Part shown: piece by piece, positions 50,514 to 63,800 of the stretch | How the letters are laid out: each line of letters starts with the position of its first letter | Position numbering within the stretch: position 1 is the stretch's first letter | DNA from: Prunella strophiata | Taxonomy: Eukaryota > Chordata > Aves > Passeriformes > Prunellidae | Assembly: GCA_036583965.1 (NCBI GenBank) | Contig: JAZBQD010000014.1 | Location: 45,627,490 to 45,691,489 of the forward strand | DNA length: 64,000 nucleotides | Reading direction: 5' to 3' | Notes under the pieces: model-generated | Told to the model about the DNA's origin: nothing | Databases searched by the model: none | The model's input: only the letters and a program-made list of their open reading frames with translations | Translations under genes and position numbers: made by a program

Positions 50514-52862
50514 ATAGACAAAGCCACAGTAAAACAGCATCTTCCACATCATCTATCTTTATCCATTTGGCCAGCAAATTCAAATGCAATTCAGAAGGAT
50601 GATGACTAAAAATATTTCATTTAAAAATAGTACTCACTCCAAACCATTTTAGAAAGTAATCTATTTAACAAAATAAAGGTCAAGTGCCAATTAGTTTTAC
50701 ATGTGATTTATAACATTACATTTCCAAAGAAGGGAGTAAAATAGACCTGATGTATTTGTGATAGCTTTTCTCAATATATCAAATTGCATGAATAGAAGGA
50801 TGATGATAATAAGCAGGACCAGGCCCCAAATGGTTACTGTGCAAAACTCTAAACAATGGTAGATCTGTCTCTGCCCAGACAGCTTACAATGCAAATGATA
50901 TTATTCTTTGCAAATGAAATATAGGGAAAAAACGAAAACAAAGAAAGTATTTAGATTGATAAGAAGCACTCTCAATTAAAGGGGCTTTAAATATCCTGTG
51001 CTAGTTTCCTGAAATGCTGAACTCAAATTGATGCAATGTAGCACTTGTCAGTGAAGGTATTTCACTCCTGATTCTATAAAGCAGGCTACAGTGAATCAAA
51101 TATTTGTTTGAACTGCCCAAACGATGTCCAAATGTATGTGTGGTTGATAGCTGTACTCTTCAAGCCCATCAGGCAGCAGGCATGTGAGTAACCACAGTTA
51201 ATTCAACTTAGAATTGTCACTCTCTTTTAAATATCCTGCTCCCAACTAACAAGAGGAGTTATCTGAAGCACTACCACAGTAACATTTGCTGCTGTGAAAA
51301 GACTATAATTACCTTGTAAATGTTTTTAATTTGTTTGATTAGCCTCTACAAAAAACAGGTCATCTGAAGATATTTCTTCCCTGTTTTGATACCTAAATTA
51401 CTTTTTCCTTGGGATCATTACAGACAGCATGTAAAGTGACACCTTAGTTGTAAGAGTCAGCTTTTACAGTGCCTGCTATTCAGACTAGAATTTTCCCTGC
51501 TGAGCATCTATTAAAAGCTGATTTTTTTCTTTACCTTTCCAATTAAAATTGCTCAACTATTATTGGAAACCAGGTAGAGGTAGAATATATTATTCTGCCA
51601 ATACTATGATGTTCTTACAATGATTTCACTGAGAAAGTTAAATGACCCTTTCTTTTGAACCAGATCTTCAAATCTGTCCAGAGATTAAATTCCTATAAAT
51701 TTACAATGTCTTCTGAGCTCACATGACCCTATTTATATCCTGCAAAGTAGCAAACCTTTACAGACTGTTTTTTGCTTATACTCTGCTGAGGTCACCTACT
51801 TTACCCTAAGACAACCTTGTTTATATTGAACACATTCAATCCCCATGTAGAGCCAGCACGGTTCATCTACTCCCAAAGGAAAACTGGGCATGTTTACCAG
51901 CTTTATTGACTCTCCAAATTAAACTAATCATGCCAGAAAACAGTTCTTGATTCAATATTTTCTGTAAACAATACACTGAAGACTATGTGTGCCATGCTAG
52001 GTTATTAGTATCATGATCCACTTCAGGCCTATCAAGCATTCAATCTTGTTTGTGCAATTGCTCCCCATGCCTGGCATTTGATGATGCAGAGGTTCAGCAT
52101 GAGAACCAAAATCAAGGAGAATGTCTCTCCTGCCTTTGCTCTACCAAAGGCACCTAGAAAAGTCAGAGAAAGGAACAGTAGCTGCTAGTCTTTCTGGGAG
52201 CTGGAAACAGAAGTAGACCAGATAATAACCTGTGGTGAAGGTGGGGACACAACAAAAAAACAGGATGGAAAGACACAGAAAATTGTCTTCACAAGTCCCC
52301 ATACTTCTTTTCAGGACACAACTTGGGTTTGTCAAGTATGAAAACTAATGCTATGGCAGCAATTGCTAGCAAAAGCCACTACCAAAGTTAATGCCTCATC
52401 TTTCCACACTCTTGCTTATATAGCCCAACACTAGCTTGCAGCTACTAAATAGATTGATATTCTTTCAACACAATAATAGACAGCTACTGAAACACAGGCT
52501 TGTATTTGCATGTACCTCTTGTTTTTCCTTATTTCTTTCATAAACAATAACTTTTTTTTGTGAGAAAAGTCAACTTGTTTAATTTCAAGGGTTATTTTGC
52601 TCTTCTCAATATTTAACTGTGGTCTGAAAAGAAACAAAATAAAGACATCACAGTACCTTCCTATTATTTCAAATACTAATGTCAATTTGATTGGCCTGTT
52701 TTAGACAACTATCATATTAACATAATTCTTTTAGAAGAATGTATTGTTCATGTGTGTCTTAAATAATGAAAGTGTTGTTATTTTGAATCTCTTAACCATA
52801 TTCAGCTCATTTTAATCTTAGCACCCAATTTTGCAGAAATGTCAGTTTTTGGATCAGGTTTC

Positions 52863-52868
<6 letters not shown>
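50514..52868. other. AT-rich non-coding DNA, no gene seen
   Basis: Only short frames occur here (84 codons at most) and none is recognisable. No repeat family could be named. Confidence 0.55.

Positions 52869-52926
<58 letters not shown>
52869..52926 (+). repeat. Microsatellite (CTTT)n, about 14-15 units
   Basis: This is an uninterrupted CTTT array of about 58 bp, all pyrimidine on the + strand. Such homopurine-homopyrimidine mirror repeats can form triplex DNA. The + strand frame across it (52831-53040) encodes a repetitive Ser/Phe/Leu peptide and is an artefact. Confidence 0.97.
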
Positions 52927-52929
<3 letters not shown>

Positions 52930-53505
52930 CCAGACCAATTTGAAATTTATGTATTTTCATATTATCTCATATCTCTCCATCAATTCAGAAGTTCTTGGTT
53001 ACTGAAAAAAGCACTGCCCCAGAAGTTTCATTTTGTTTGAGTAAGCTTTCCCACATCTCTAACCATTTCCCTCTACATTTGTTCCCAGGCTATTTTAGAA
53101 CCTACATTCTCAGGATGTATCTGTATAGGATGATGGCATGTCAAGATTAATCCACAGCCATAAAACTAAGTACACACATCACCTGTAAAGGATTTTACTA
53201 TCTTGAAAAGATCACACTATCACACTTTCTAGCTTGCAGCTTGGATTGATGGAAGGTTGTTTCCTGTTACAAGGAAAACAGTAATCAGATCTCAGACTAG
53301 GAACAACCACTGCTTATATCAGAGGCACTTCATTTGGTAGTGTTCCAGAAATTTGAGATGAAAATTAATTTATGTTGGCCAATACTGTGATGGCAGGATC
53401 AAATTGGAGCATTCCAGTGCTTCCACTGTTACAAGAACAAATTATAAAAATATATCTACTTTTACAAATACCATATCATATAACAGCCATCAAAAAGAAA
53501 ACACA
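52927..53505. other. AT-rich non-coding DNA, no gene seen
   Basis: Nothing recognisable lies between the microsatellite and the possible CR1 scrap. Confidence 0.5.
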
Positions 53506-53580
53506 CTGCTCCAGGAGCTTAGAGTCTTTACCACTGGAAGTTTTTAAGGACAGGTTAAACCAATCCTGACAGTGTGTTAA
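53506..53580 (+). mobile_element. Possible old CR1 3' scrap
   Basis: The words 'gagtctttaccactggaag' and 'tttttaaggacaggttaaac' resemble the CR1 stretch just upstream of the 3' UTR (ggaggtttttaagaacaggct-like). The match covers only about 75 bp and no tail follows, so it may be coincidence or a heavily decayed copy. Confidence 0.4.
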
Positions 53581-54499
53581 TTTTACTTGGAGAAACATCT
53601 GAGGGACACATGGGCAAGAGGTTATCACTGTAGACAGGAAGTCAAAATCCAGCACACATGCATTAATGTGTATGTGTGCACGTGTGGGTGTGTATGACTA
53701 ACAGAAGTCCAGAAACACCCAGAGAACAAGTTTTGATTCCTCTGCTCATCACACTGGACACAAAGCTGCAAATTGCTTGTCCTCCCTTCTGCAGGCAGCA
53801 ATCTTGCACTAAGCACCCAATAGACAGTTTCATTGCTCAGAAAAAGGATTCTTTGATTCAAAATGGTGCTTAGAGCACTGGGGTGAACTACACAAAGCCA
53901 CTTTGGCTAAAGTAGTTTGCCTCCAGGGCAACTATACAAAATAATACCCTGCTATGCTGAAGTAGAAATTAACTAATCCTCCAGCTACATATTATCACAG
54001 ATTTAATGATCTTTGCAAAATAAAGTTATATCATCCAGTGATAATGATCTCCACATGAAGTAAACTTGCTCAAGGTTTCCAATAACTTATCAGCTTTCTG
54101 CAATTTCCTGCCACTCTCTTTCCAAAGTCTCTACCTTTCTTATGATGTTAATTTTTAATTTAATGTTAGTGTGGTGGTTCCAATTTTGATTTCCTTTAGT
54201 GTTCCTCATTGTTCAATATCAGTGAGTGTTATACCTTACATTTTCTTTAGGTTTTTGTTTGTTTATTTTTAGAACTGCAGATTGGCTAACAGAAGGGAAA
54301 AAAAGGATAACAACATGAATTCAGCTATACAACATTGTGTAATTATAGCAAGCCAGTTTCATGTATTAGTACTCATTCCTGAGTCTGGTCTGATTCAAAC
54401 ACTTTGTTTGAGTGGTTGCAACTTTAGGACTTAGAGACATTTCTAATAATTGCCACTGATGTCTTGCCCTGCAGCTATCTGGATGAAATTCTATTGCAA
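53581..54499. other. AT-rich non-coding DNA with short TG-rich run
   Basis: A short TG/TA-rich run lies at about 53666-53698. Overlapping opposite-strand frames of 65-78 codons occur at 53.6-53.9 kb without recognisable products. Confidence 0.5.
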
Positions 54500-54760
54500 T
54501 CATGCCATGCAACTCAACTCACTAAGTCGGTCTGCTAGAGCACTTCACAATCTTCCCCATTTAAGTTGCTGAAATAGTGTTGTGTCTTCTGCAAAATTTG
54601 CTACTTCTCTGTTCATCTTCCATTTTCTGGCTAATAATAGCACATTAAGTGGTAACATGAGTCCTGCCAAAGAACTGAAGTACACTGCACTATTAATATA
54701 AAACTTGAACATACATACTTACTGACTACTTTCCTTCTGTCAGACACTCCATTTGAGAAA
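54500..54760 (-). mobile_element. Ancient CR1/L3-like LINE fragment
   Basis: The + strand reads as antisense of an old LINE reverse transcriptase: 'actaagtcggtctgctagag', 'gtgtcttctgcaaaatttgc', 'cttctctgttcatcttcc'. On the - strand the catalytic block (54584-54595) reads FAED in the context ANF-AED-T, matching the FADD motif of CR1-type enzymes with the first Asp changed to Glu. It is far more diverged than the other CR1 copies here and has no intact frame. It is likely an old insertion shared with distant amniotes; that age is inference from divergence. Confidence 0.6.
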
Positions 54761-54790
54761 CTTTCCTTCTCCTTTAACATCTTTTGTTTT

Positions 54791-54858
54791 TCCTAGGCTT
54801 TTCTACAGAAAAGCTGGAAAAAATTCCTAGGCTTTTCTACAGAAAAGCTGGAAAAAAT
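54791..54858 (+). repeat. Perfect 34-bp tandem duplication with internal hairpin
   Basis: Positions 54791-54824 and 54825-54858 are identical. Each copy contains CTTTTCT-ac-AGAAAAG, a short inverted repeat able to fold into a hairpin. The absence of any difference between copies suggests a recent duplication or an assembly artefact. Confidence 0.95.
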
Positions 54859-57800
54859 ACTAAAGGAAAGTAACATATATCTTTCAGGTAAATTTCCTCA
54901 TGTCCTTTCCAATTCATTTTGGAACAGATTTTATGTTTTCTTTCTGATATTTTTCCACCTACTATAGCAGTAATAGCAGTAAATATAAGAAATAATATTG
55001 ACAGCTTAATTATTACAGAACAGCTTGATTTTTCTTGGAATAGGTGTTAAGATAAGCCTTTCTCACCACTGAAACCTGCATACAGCAAAAAATTCTCCTG
55101 CTTAGACTGATTCCTACAATGCTAAGATATAGCATGCATGTTTAAAACTGGGAAAAAAATTTCAAGTCCTGAAGATTTGGAATCTGCCTACGGTTCCAGA
55201 ATTTAAGGAGAGAGTGAATATTTTTAAGAATGCTTTTTAAACTATTGAAATGCAAATGCAACCATCCCCAGGACAAGGACTAATCTCATCATGGGTTTAC
55301 ATAAGCAGTATTATTCATTGCTAACATATTCTTTATTAGCACTCTCAAGTAGAATTTTAATTTTCATAGCTGAAAACAAAATTTGATAAATATCATCACA
55401 TGTGCTGCTGCCTATATGGGGTTACTGTGTAGGCCAAATTAATGCCAATGGGGTCAAAAGCCATAGCGTTGTTATACCTGTGAGGATTTAATGAGATATG
55501 TCAAGATTTGGAAGAAGTAGTACTATCTTTTATTGAATTAGGTCATACAGTTGGACTGCCTGCAATTAAGATCTTGTATTGGGCTTGCGTTCCCAAAAAC
55601 GTGTGGGTTTTTTGGTTTTTTTTTTTCTGAACTGATAAAAATCACTACTGTTCTCTGTAATCTTGCCTTACTGATATGGAAAAAAGATCAAAACAAGAGA
55701 TAATAGTTCTGAAGAAGAGCTTAGTTTTGGAAATTTTGACAAACTAGTGGCACATATCTGAATGTGTTTCCTGGCTGTTGCTAAGAAGGAATGAAACATA
55801 CATAATTCCTTGTTAAACAAAGACTTAAGATTAGGAAAAAGTGGTCCCTTTGTTGCCTTTTTTAAAAATCAGGGTGGGCGTAGAGAATCTTTCACCACTT
55901 GACCACAAAGACTTATGAAACAGTTATTTCTTTAAATGTAATTGGTATACCTGGTATTTTATTGGTTGAAAAACATCTAAAACCTGCCAGCCTAAGAACA
56001 GACAGTATTCACAGTGAAGGAAAGAAAACAAGGGCATATCAACTCACACACAAATGGACCTAAAATTTATACCCACATGTGATAATTTAGTAAATTCTTT
56101 ATATGTGTCAGAAAATTTACAGAAACTATTTGAAAGTTCAGAACAAAAATGCTTTGCAGATAGACTGAGAAAGGCATGTACAATTGAGTAGGAGGTAAGA
56201 TATGGAACATTAGGACTAATAAATAAATGCTAACCTTGAGAATGAATGCCTAGAAAATTATGGCATTCAGAAGAGCAAATATTGAGGGCTGCTTGTTTTT
56301 GCTAAAAAAAGATAGAAAACAAAATGGAAACTATGCAAATGAAATAAAGACACTGGTAGGAAGTATTTTTCAGACAGAGAAGAAAAAAAAAGAAAATCAG
56401 TTAAAATTCATCTGAGGCAATATGTTTTTCAGATACAATATACTCGTGGCACTTGATCACTCAGTATAATTTACCGTTTCAAAAGTTTCATTTATGAGAT
56501 AATGATTTTGTAATTTCATATATTTTGAATCCCTGCAGGTTTTCTCATTTATTATAAGAAAGTGTGTATTTAACTATAAAAAACATGATGGGTGCCTGGC
56601 TCTAGCACCAAGCAAATAGATGAGTAAAATCTAACAGAACTATTTTGCAGACCTGGTTTCTGTAAGCAGTCATGTCCCTTTATAGCACAGAGAGTAGGAA
56701 TGGGCTCTAGTGACATACAAAAGAAACTCTTACTTTGATTATGCCAGTATTAATTATGCAATACAATAGCTCCTCTGAGATGAATAGAATTGTTGTAGCT
56801 TGCGAAATATGTGCATATCTTTTACTACTGAGAAGCACTGCAGAAGTGTAATAATTAAATTAACAAATTAGAAGGTTTGCCAAGCACATAGTAGGATCTA
56901 GGTTTATGGATAAGAGCAAACAAAATGGTAAGATTAAAAAGTAATTTCACTTTTTAAACTGAGACCTTCTGTCATGTATGGCCAAAAGCATCCTACTTTT
57001 GAGAATTTAGTCTCACACTGAGCAAGTCAGGATACTGCAGTGTTTTCTGTTGTTGTAAAAGAGTAAGAACATAATTACTACTTGCCAACTATCCCTATTT
57101 TTCTACTGTCTCTATCTTATTGTGAACACATCTTTCATATTATTGTCAAAAGCAAAAATAACTTCTTCATAACCATAAAATTATTGTAACTTGTTTTAAA
57201 ATAACAAGTAATCCTAGATCACTGTACTTTAACAATTTTGAAAATAAGCTCATTCTTGAAAATAATGTGTTTGAATCCAGTGGTTTTTTGTGTAACTTCT
57301 TTTTGTAGTTAAACATTTGTTTTGGTCATATATGTGTGGTTTTTAACTTCTTTGTTTCATCTCCTGTTTTCATGTATGATTAAGTGCAGCAGTGGTGAAC
57401 CATTTAAGACTTCAGTAAATCAATACATTTAAACTTCTATTCATGTGCTCTTAAAGGACACGATGCAAAGTGGTAACAGTTTTTTGACTTCTGTTCTGGT
57501 TGTTGATTTATTGTTTGGTTTTTAACAAAATCAAATCAGAATCAAATTAAAGAAAATCCCTAAGAACCAAGAAATATGCTTTATGGCAACTTGTCTTATA
57601 ATCTTTCTTAATTCTGAGAAATGTTCTCATCCCCTGTCTATGAATATAGAGCAAATATAGCACTCACATAGCAAGTAACATCTTTGTTATGTAACAGTGT
57701 GACATTTTAAATAAAAATTGCAAATATGCTTAGCAAGATAAATATGCAGTGGAAACACCCCCCAAAGCAAAAGCAGAACCTATTCACCAGTGAATGGACG

Positions 57801-60800
57801 AGTGATGATCAGGCATTTCTAAAAATAACTTGTTGATTCAGATCATAGACCTCACTTAAGATTGTATATGAGAAAAGTTAAGCTTATGAAAGTAGTTAGA
57901 GAAAGACAACACATTTAGTGTTACCTTTTAGAAGTGCATTGCCATTGTCATAATATTTTTAAATCATGATTTAATTTCACTATTACAAAATACCTTTGCA
58001 GAGAGAAAATGGTAACATCAGCTGTTAAATTAGCACCCATCTAGTAGATATCCTTTGCAAGAAAAAAAAATTATTACATAAGCAAAAGGAGTTATTTCTT
58101 AAGTAGCACCTATTGCATAAGGAGTTCTACTCACCAGGGAGCAAATGAGTTGACTTTTCCATTTTAATTACAAGTAAAGGAACTTAGTTCTTGACTGTGT
58201 ATCTAATATGCTGCGTAATCATTTATTATGACGAATTGGCTCAAAAATTATTGTCTTTCAAGAAAAATTTTATTATGGCAATCAATTCTCCCAGAAAAAG
58301 ACATACAGTTTCAAAACCAGAACTTCTGCAGGTCATCCTGGAAAATTCCATATTGGCTTCTGACTTTAAGAGAGAGTTTCACAAATGATGAGGAAGCAAC
58401 TGCAGAAGAAATATAGCCTTTATCTTATTAGGCTATAGAACACAGAAATCCACTAGGAATGATCACAGCTATTTAATAGAATTCTATTTCAAATTAAAAA
58501 GAAATATCTGAATAAGGTGCAGGTTATTTTTCCATTTCAAAATCCTTCTCTATTTCAAACCACTATACCAATTACAAAAGCATCAATAAAAGTAATAAAC
58601 ACGGAATCATCTGGTTTTGATTAATCTTCAAATATTGACCTAATAGAAAAGCATTAAGTTAAATCTGTGTAAAGAGTTTGATACTTTGAAACTGACAAGA
58701 TAAAGTGTCATGTTTTTATCTACCTACATGGAGATGAGGGATGTAAATATAGGGAGGCTTTACCAGTTTGCTGCTCATTATCATTCTTGAAAGGACAAAG
58801 TTTTATTTCAGATAGCAAAAAGGAGCAAAGGCAAAGGCTGCCTACCACCCTGGAGGCATCTTCGTAGTGCATTGCTTTCTTCTACCAACTTCAATGAATT
58901 TGGGCAGTAGTTACTGTAAATTGTATCCTTCTTATCCAAACTACCACAAAGGCAGCTTAAGGTGTTTCCCCTCTTACAAGGGCATTTCTTACTTTGATAT
59001 GTATGTGATTAGCATGGCCACTACTGTATTTCAATATCTCTGCAAAACACATGCTGCATATAAAAATAATTTGAAATATTTGACAACAACAAGCTCTGAT
59101 ATTTCAGTCTGAATTGTTTTATGAATATGCTTTAGTAGTAACAAGTACTAAATTTTGTATTAGTATTATTTTGGAAATGTAGACTAAAACTAAATACCAT
59201 ATTGCAGAAAAAGCCTAACAAGTTATTGAATCCAGTAGGACCTGGATCCAGATTAACACAACCTTCCTGTGGCTTCTTTAATTTTCCAATAAATGAAAAA
59301 CCCCACAGTTCATGTGACAAAGTATCTGGCAAAATGCAGACTTAGCTGTCAGGCAGAAATCTGCATATGAATGAGTTCAAGAAAAGAAGTGGAAAGTAAC
59401 TCTTCAACAAAGTTTTCCTTGCAACTATTTCCTTTAAGAAGCAAAAACCAGAAAATCCTGGTTATTATATAGAAACATACAATTCATTTTTTCCCACAAT
59501 TTTTTAAAAGAACATAATGTCAGTTTCTTCTTTGTGAGGATATAAAGACATCTTTTATGTTTACAGACTTCAGCCAAATTTGAGATTGGCATTAATCCCC
59601 AGAAACTGGAATGATGCTTCTATATTGCCAACAACTGTTCATTGTCCTATGACTTCTAAAGTATTTAGGAAAACAAAAGTGCAACAATGCATCGCACTGT
59701 TAGTCTTTTATGTTAATTGTAAGACCTTTGGTTCTCCTCAAATGAAGAGTGGGAAGGATTTCACAGCATGCTAAAATGTATTAAGAAGGAATATACAAAG
59801 AATGAAGAATTATTTCAGGTGAAAGACAATAGCAACAGCACAACAAATAATTTAAAAAATATAAACACACTCTATGTATGTATGTATAATATTCAACTGA
59901 TCATCAATAAACTCTGGTGAAAATGTTAGTATTTGATCTTGCAAGAAGATTTGCTGAAAAAATCTTCCCATTAAAGCACTTGGTCCACAAACTAATAAAA
60001 AATATTATATGGTGTGACAGTTTGTAATAATGGAAAGCTATTGGCTGAAGTGGTCTTACTAACTGTTTATTTTCCAGCAGAAAACTGAGAGACAACTCCT
60101 TGAATTCTAAATCTCACAAGGATAGGTCAAGAAAAATATCTCATATTTTAAGTTAATAAAAATGAAAATATTAAAAGCAATTTTCAATAAAGTTAACTTT
60201 CAACTAAAAAAAAGCTAAAAAAAAAAAAAAAAGCTTAAAAATGGCATTGGAAATGTTGACTATAAAAAGACTTACTCTCTAATTTAAGAAATATCAAAGA
60301 AAATTCCAAGTGAAATCAGAGACCCAGATTCACTAGAGGGAGAATTTCTTCCCTGGAGGAAACAGAAAAAAAATATAGCTTACAGAAGAAGAGCATGTAG
60401 AAATAAGCTCTATTTATCACACCAAAGACTCAAAATGAAACAATTTTTTCAAATCTTAAAGGTAAATATAAATTCTTACAGCTTTAAACATTAAGAAAAT
60501 ATATCATTCTGAAATGTTTCTATTTTACTTGCTGAACAAAATATTTCCATAACTTTTAAAATTAAAATTGTAAAATGAAAGCGAAAATCAACTTCAAGGT
60601 CTTATACCCTGACAACACCTATTCTGGCTTTCGACTATAAAAAAACTCTTAAATTATCACAGCATCTTAATCATTCAGTTGGTGTAGGGCAGCATGCAGA
60701 CTTGACATCTGGTTTCTAAGGTCACCATCTAAACAGGATCACATTAAAAAAATTGCTTCTCACAAAGAGCAATTTACACAGAGGTAAATCACTTATCTAC

Positions 60801-63800
60801 GATGTTGTATAGGATCTAATGTAGCACTGCTGGCACTCCAGAAACCTCATATTAAAAAGGAACCAAACTGAAACATACCTCATAGGAGGGTCAATGTCAT
60901 CTCTGGAGACAGAAAAATTACTTACATTTAGGTCCAAAAATTCTTGACCGCTGTTTTACATTCATCAGAATACTTCTTGCAAATTTAGACAAAAGGAAAG
61001 CAAATAATTTATAGGTCAAAACTTCTGTAAGTCTGAATTTAAGTCCAAATGTCTGAATCTGAATTTTAGCATCCAAATGTCAACTTTTCTATATTTGTAC
61101 TCTCTTTCAATTTGAAGATATATTTTTCCAGAATCTAATTATGTTTTTGGCAGAAACCTGGCCCAGAGCATTCTGGAGCTCTGCAGATTTTTAACACCAG
61201 AACTCCTGGCAAAATCTCTATATAGCAGATAAAATTTTAGTAGAGAAAGCAAAAGTAAAAAAAGCACTAAAAATCAAAATTCTCCCTTCATCTCTTACAT
61301 AACCAATGCTCTTTGAGCTTACTTTGTCCTCTTCGGCCAGAAACGAAAGACTTGTAACAGGGCTCAACAGTACCATTTCAGAATGGTGCACTTTTCACTG
61401 GAAGCAGTTTGAAGTTTCTGCAGTCAATTGTTTCAAATATTTTTTCATGCATTAAAATCCTTTGAGAGAAAAAATTAGTTTAAAAAAATCAATATTTTTT
61501 TTTTAGTATTTCATTATTCATGAATATAAATTCTATGAGACTGAAACTTCAGCTTATAACCTCCTTTTCCACAAGCTAAACTTCAACACATGGAATTCTA
61601 ACCAACATTATAGAAAATTAAACACTAGAGATAAAAAAGATAAAATTTTATGCTAAACTAAAGAAAGGCGGAGGATTTGTTAAAGAACATATGAAAAGAG
61701 TTTGAAATATTCACTGTCTTAATCACCTCCTCTGTGCAAAAAACTCAATATTATGGATCACCAGCATGGAGAATGAATGAACTACTTCTGATTTCTCCCA
61801 ACTAATCTTATAATATCATCCCACAAAAAGAGACAATTACTCAGTAGTCATGAGAAAAAAAATTCATTAACACCATACATCATATTATAATTTCATAAAA
61901 GAACTTTACAGAGTCAATATAAGTTCTTCAATAATACTACAAAGTACTCTTAAGAAATATATCCTTAATTTCAGCACATTGTTTTGTAAGGACTATGGAA
62001 CATCAATCCAGAGAAGGCCTAATTCTTAAACAGAATCAGAAGTCTCCAAATTTGTCCTTATGCTGCACACAAGGTGCTTTTCAGGTCTCTTCCTATGCAC
62101 CAACCAAAGTATGAAGATCTGCAACTTCTTTAGGCAATATAAACCAGTGCTTTTACCTTATTGTCAAAAGTGGTTGTCTCATGTGTTGTTGTTTTTCCTC
62201 CCTAATATCCAACCTAAAAATCCCTCACTCTTCTCTAAATATACATTTGAAAACCAAGTCAGAAATCCCCAACTGGGATCATTACGCTTGAGTTAACTGA
62301 TTATAAATGGGTGCATTGATAATTTTACAGCTGATTCTAGTTCTAGCTGCAAATCATCCCAGATTGTAACTCCAAGGTTATTTATGAGATTCTCTTAAAT
62401 TTAACCCCAAAATATTTAAGGAAAATATTAAAAAATATTTCCAAGTTGTAACATTCACTGAACATATATACATATCTAATATATGTATGTCTAGTACAAC
62501 AGTACCTACCAAAATTGAAGAATTAACAACTCCATCAAAAAAAGCATAAATATTAAACTTCTAAAAAACGTTAACAGAACGAAGTTAACCTTTTGAAAGT
62601 GGAAAAAATAAAATTCAGAAATTATTTTCTCTGAGTGTGCAAATCTTGTGTTTTGTAGCTCAAGAACAAAAAAAAAAAAAAAATAATCCTTTTAAAATTC
62701 AAAAAATGTAAATCCCAAAAAATGTTAAATTGGGATCAAGGAGAAACCTTAAAGGACATAATTATTCCTAGAAACATCATGGACATTCTAGGGACCAGCA
62801 TAGGATTTAAATCAGAGCTTGTGAAGGTCACAGGAGCTCATAAGAAAAAATATAAGAGGATCACTTACAAGGGCAAGGTTGAGATCACTTACAAGGTTGA
62901 GAAGCTAAAAAAGAGGTTTAGATGAGGTCAGAAGTAGAACAATTGTTGGTTTTGTTATTGTATTTAAAGAATGAAGACTTGGATTACAGAACTTGCAAAT
63001 AAACATGATGGTAAACAAGACATGCATAACTAATTGGATCAATTCCTGAACCAGGTGATAGGCTTTGAGTATTATCTCACAACTGTAGGAGAACAATATA
63101 TTCAAAACCTATAAAAGTTTTTACTCAAAAGCTTTGCAATAAACTTTAAATACCACAAAATACTTTTTAATGAATAGGCCTTCCTGCTGGATTCATTTGG
63201 ATGAACATTTATTGAAGCACTAATTGTCAGCACTACTTTAAGATCTCCATCAGTTCTCATAAATGTCCATATGTTCTTTGGTTTAAAAGTGCAGCTTAAT
63301 GACACAGGAAAGTGCAAGCCAATTTATCATCCTTCCTTAACCTTTTGAAAAATAAATTCGTTTTTATGAGAAACAATCACGGTAAATAAAGCAAAGAGCA
63401 TTTCAATTTTATCATAATATGGTGTCATTTTGCATTAAGTCTTAATGCAATTGCTTAGCTTTAAAATTATTAAAATCAATCACTTATTTTTTCCCTGACC
63501 TAGAGTTTAGTATCTCTAGAAGGGCAAAGACAAGGACCAACTCTCCATATAGCTTTATATGTTTGAGATGTGACTACCCACCAGGTGTTTGTACATCTCT
63601 CTCAGCAGAGCCACATTTCTACAGTACAACCTCTGCTTTCAGCATATATAAGCTAGTATAAAATTCTTTGTGCTATAGGGATTTATTGTTCCTTCAAAAA
63701 CCTATACTTATGTGAAGCCTTTTAATCAGTATAACTGAATCCACACTAGAGGGTGCTGCTATTTTAATTGTAAAAGATTTTTACAGATATTACAACTTCA

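Noticed and set aside
52831..53040. 69-codon + frame rich in Ser/Phe/Leu
   Set aside because: It is a translation of the CTTT microsatellite.
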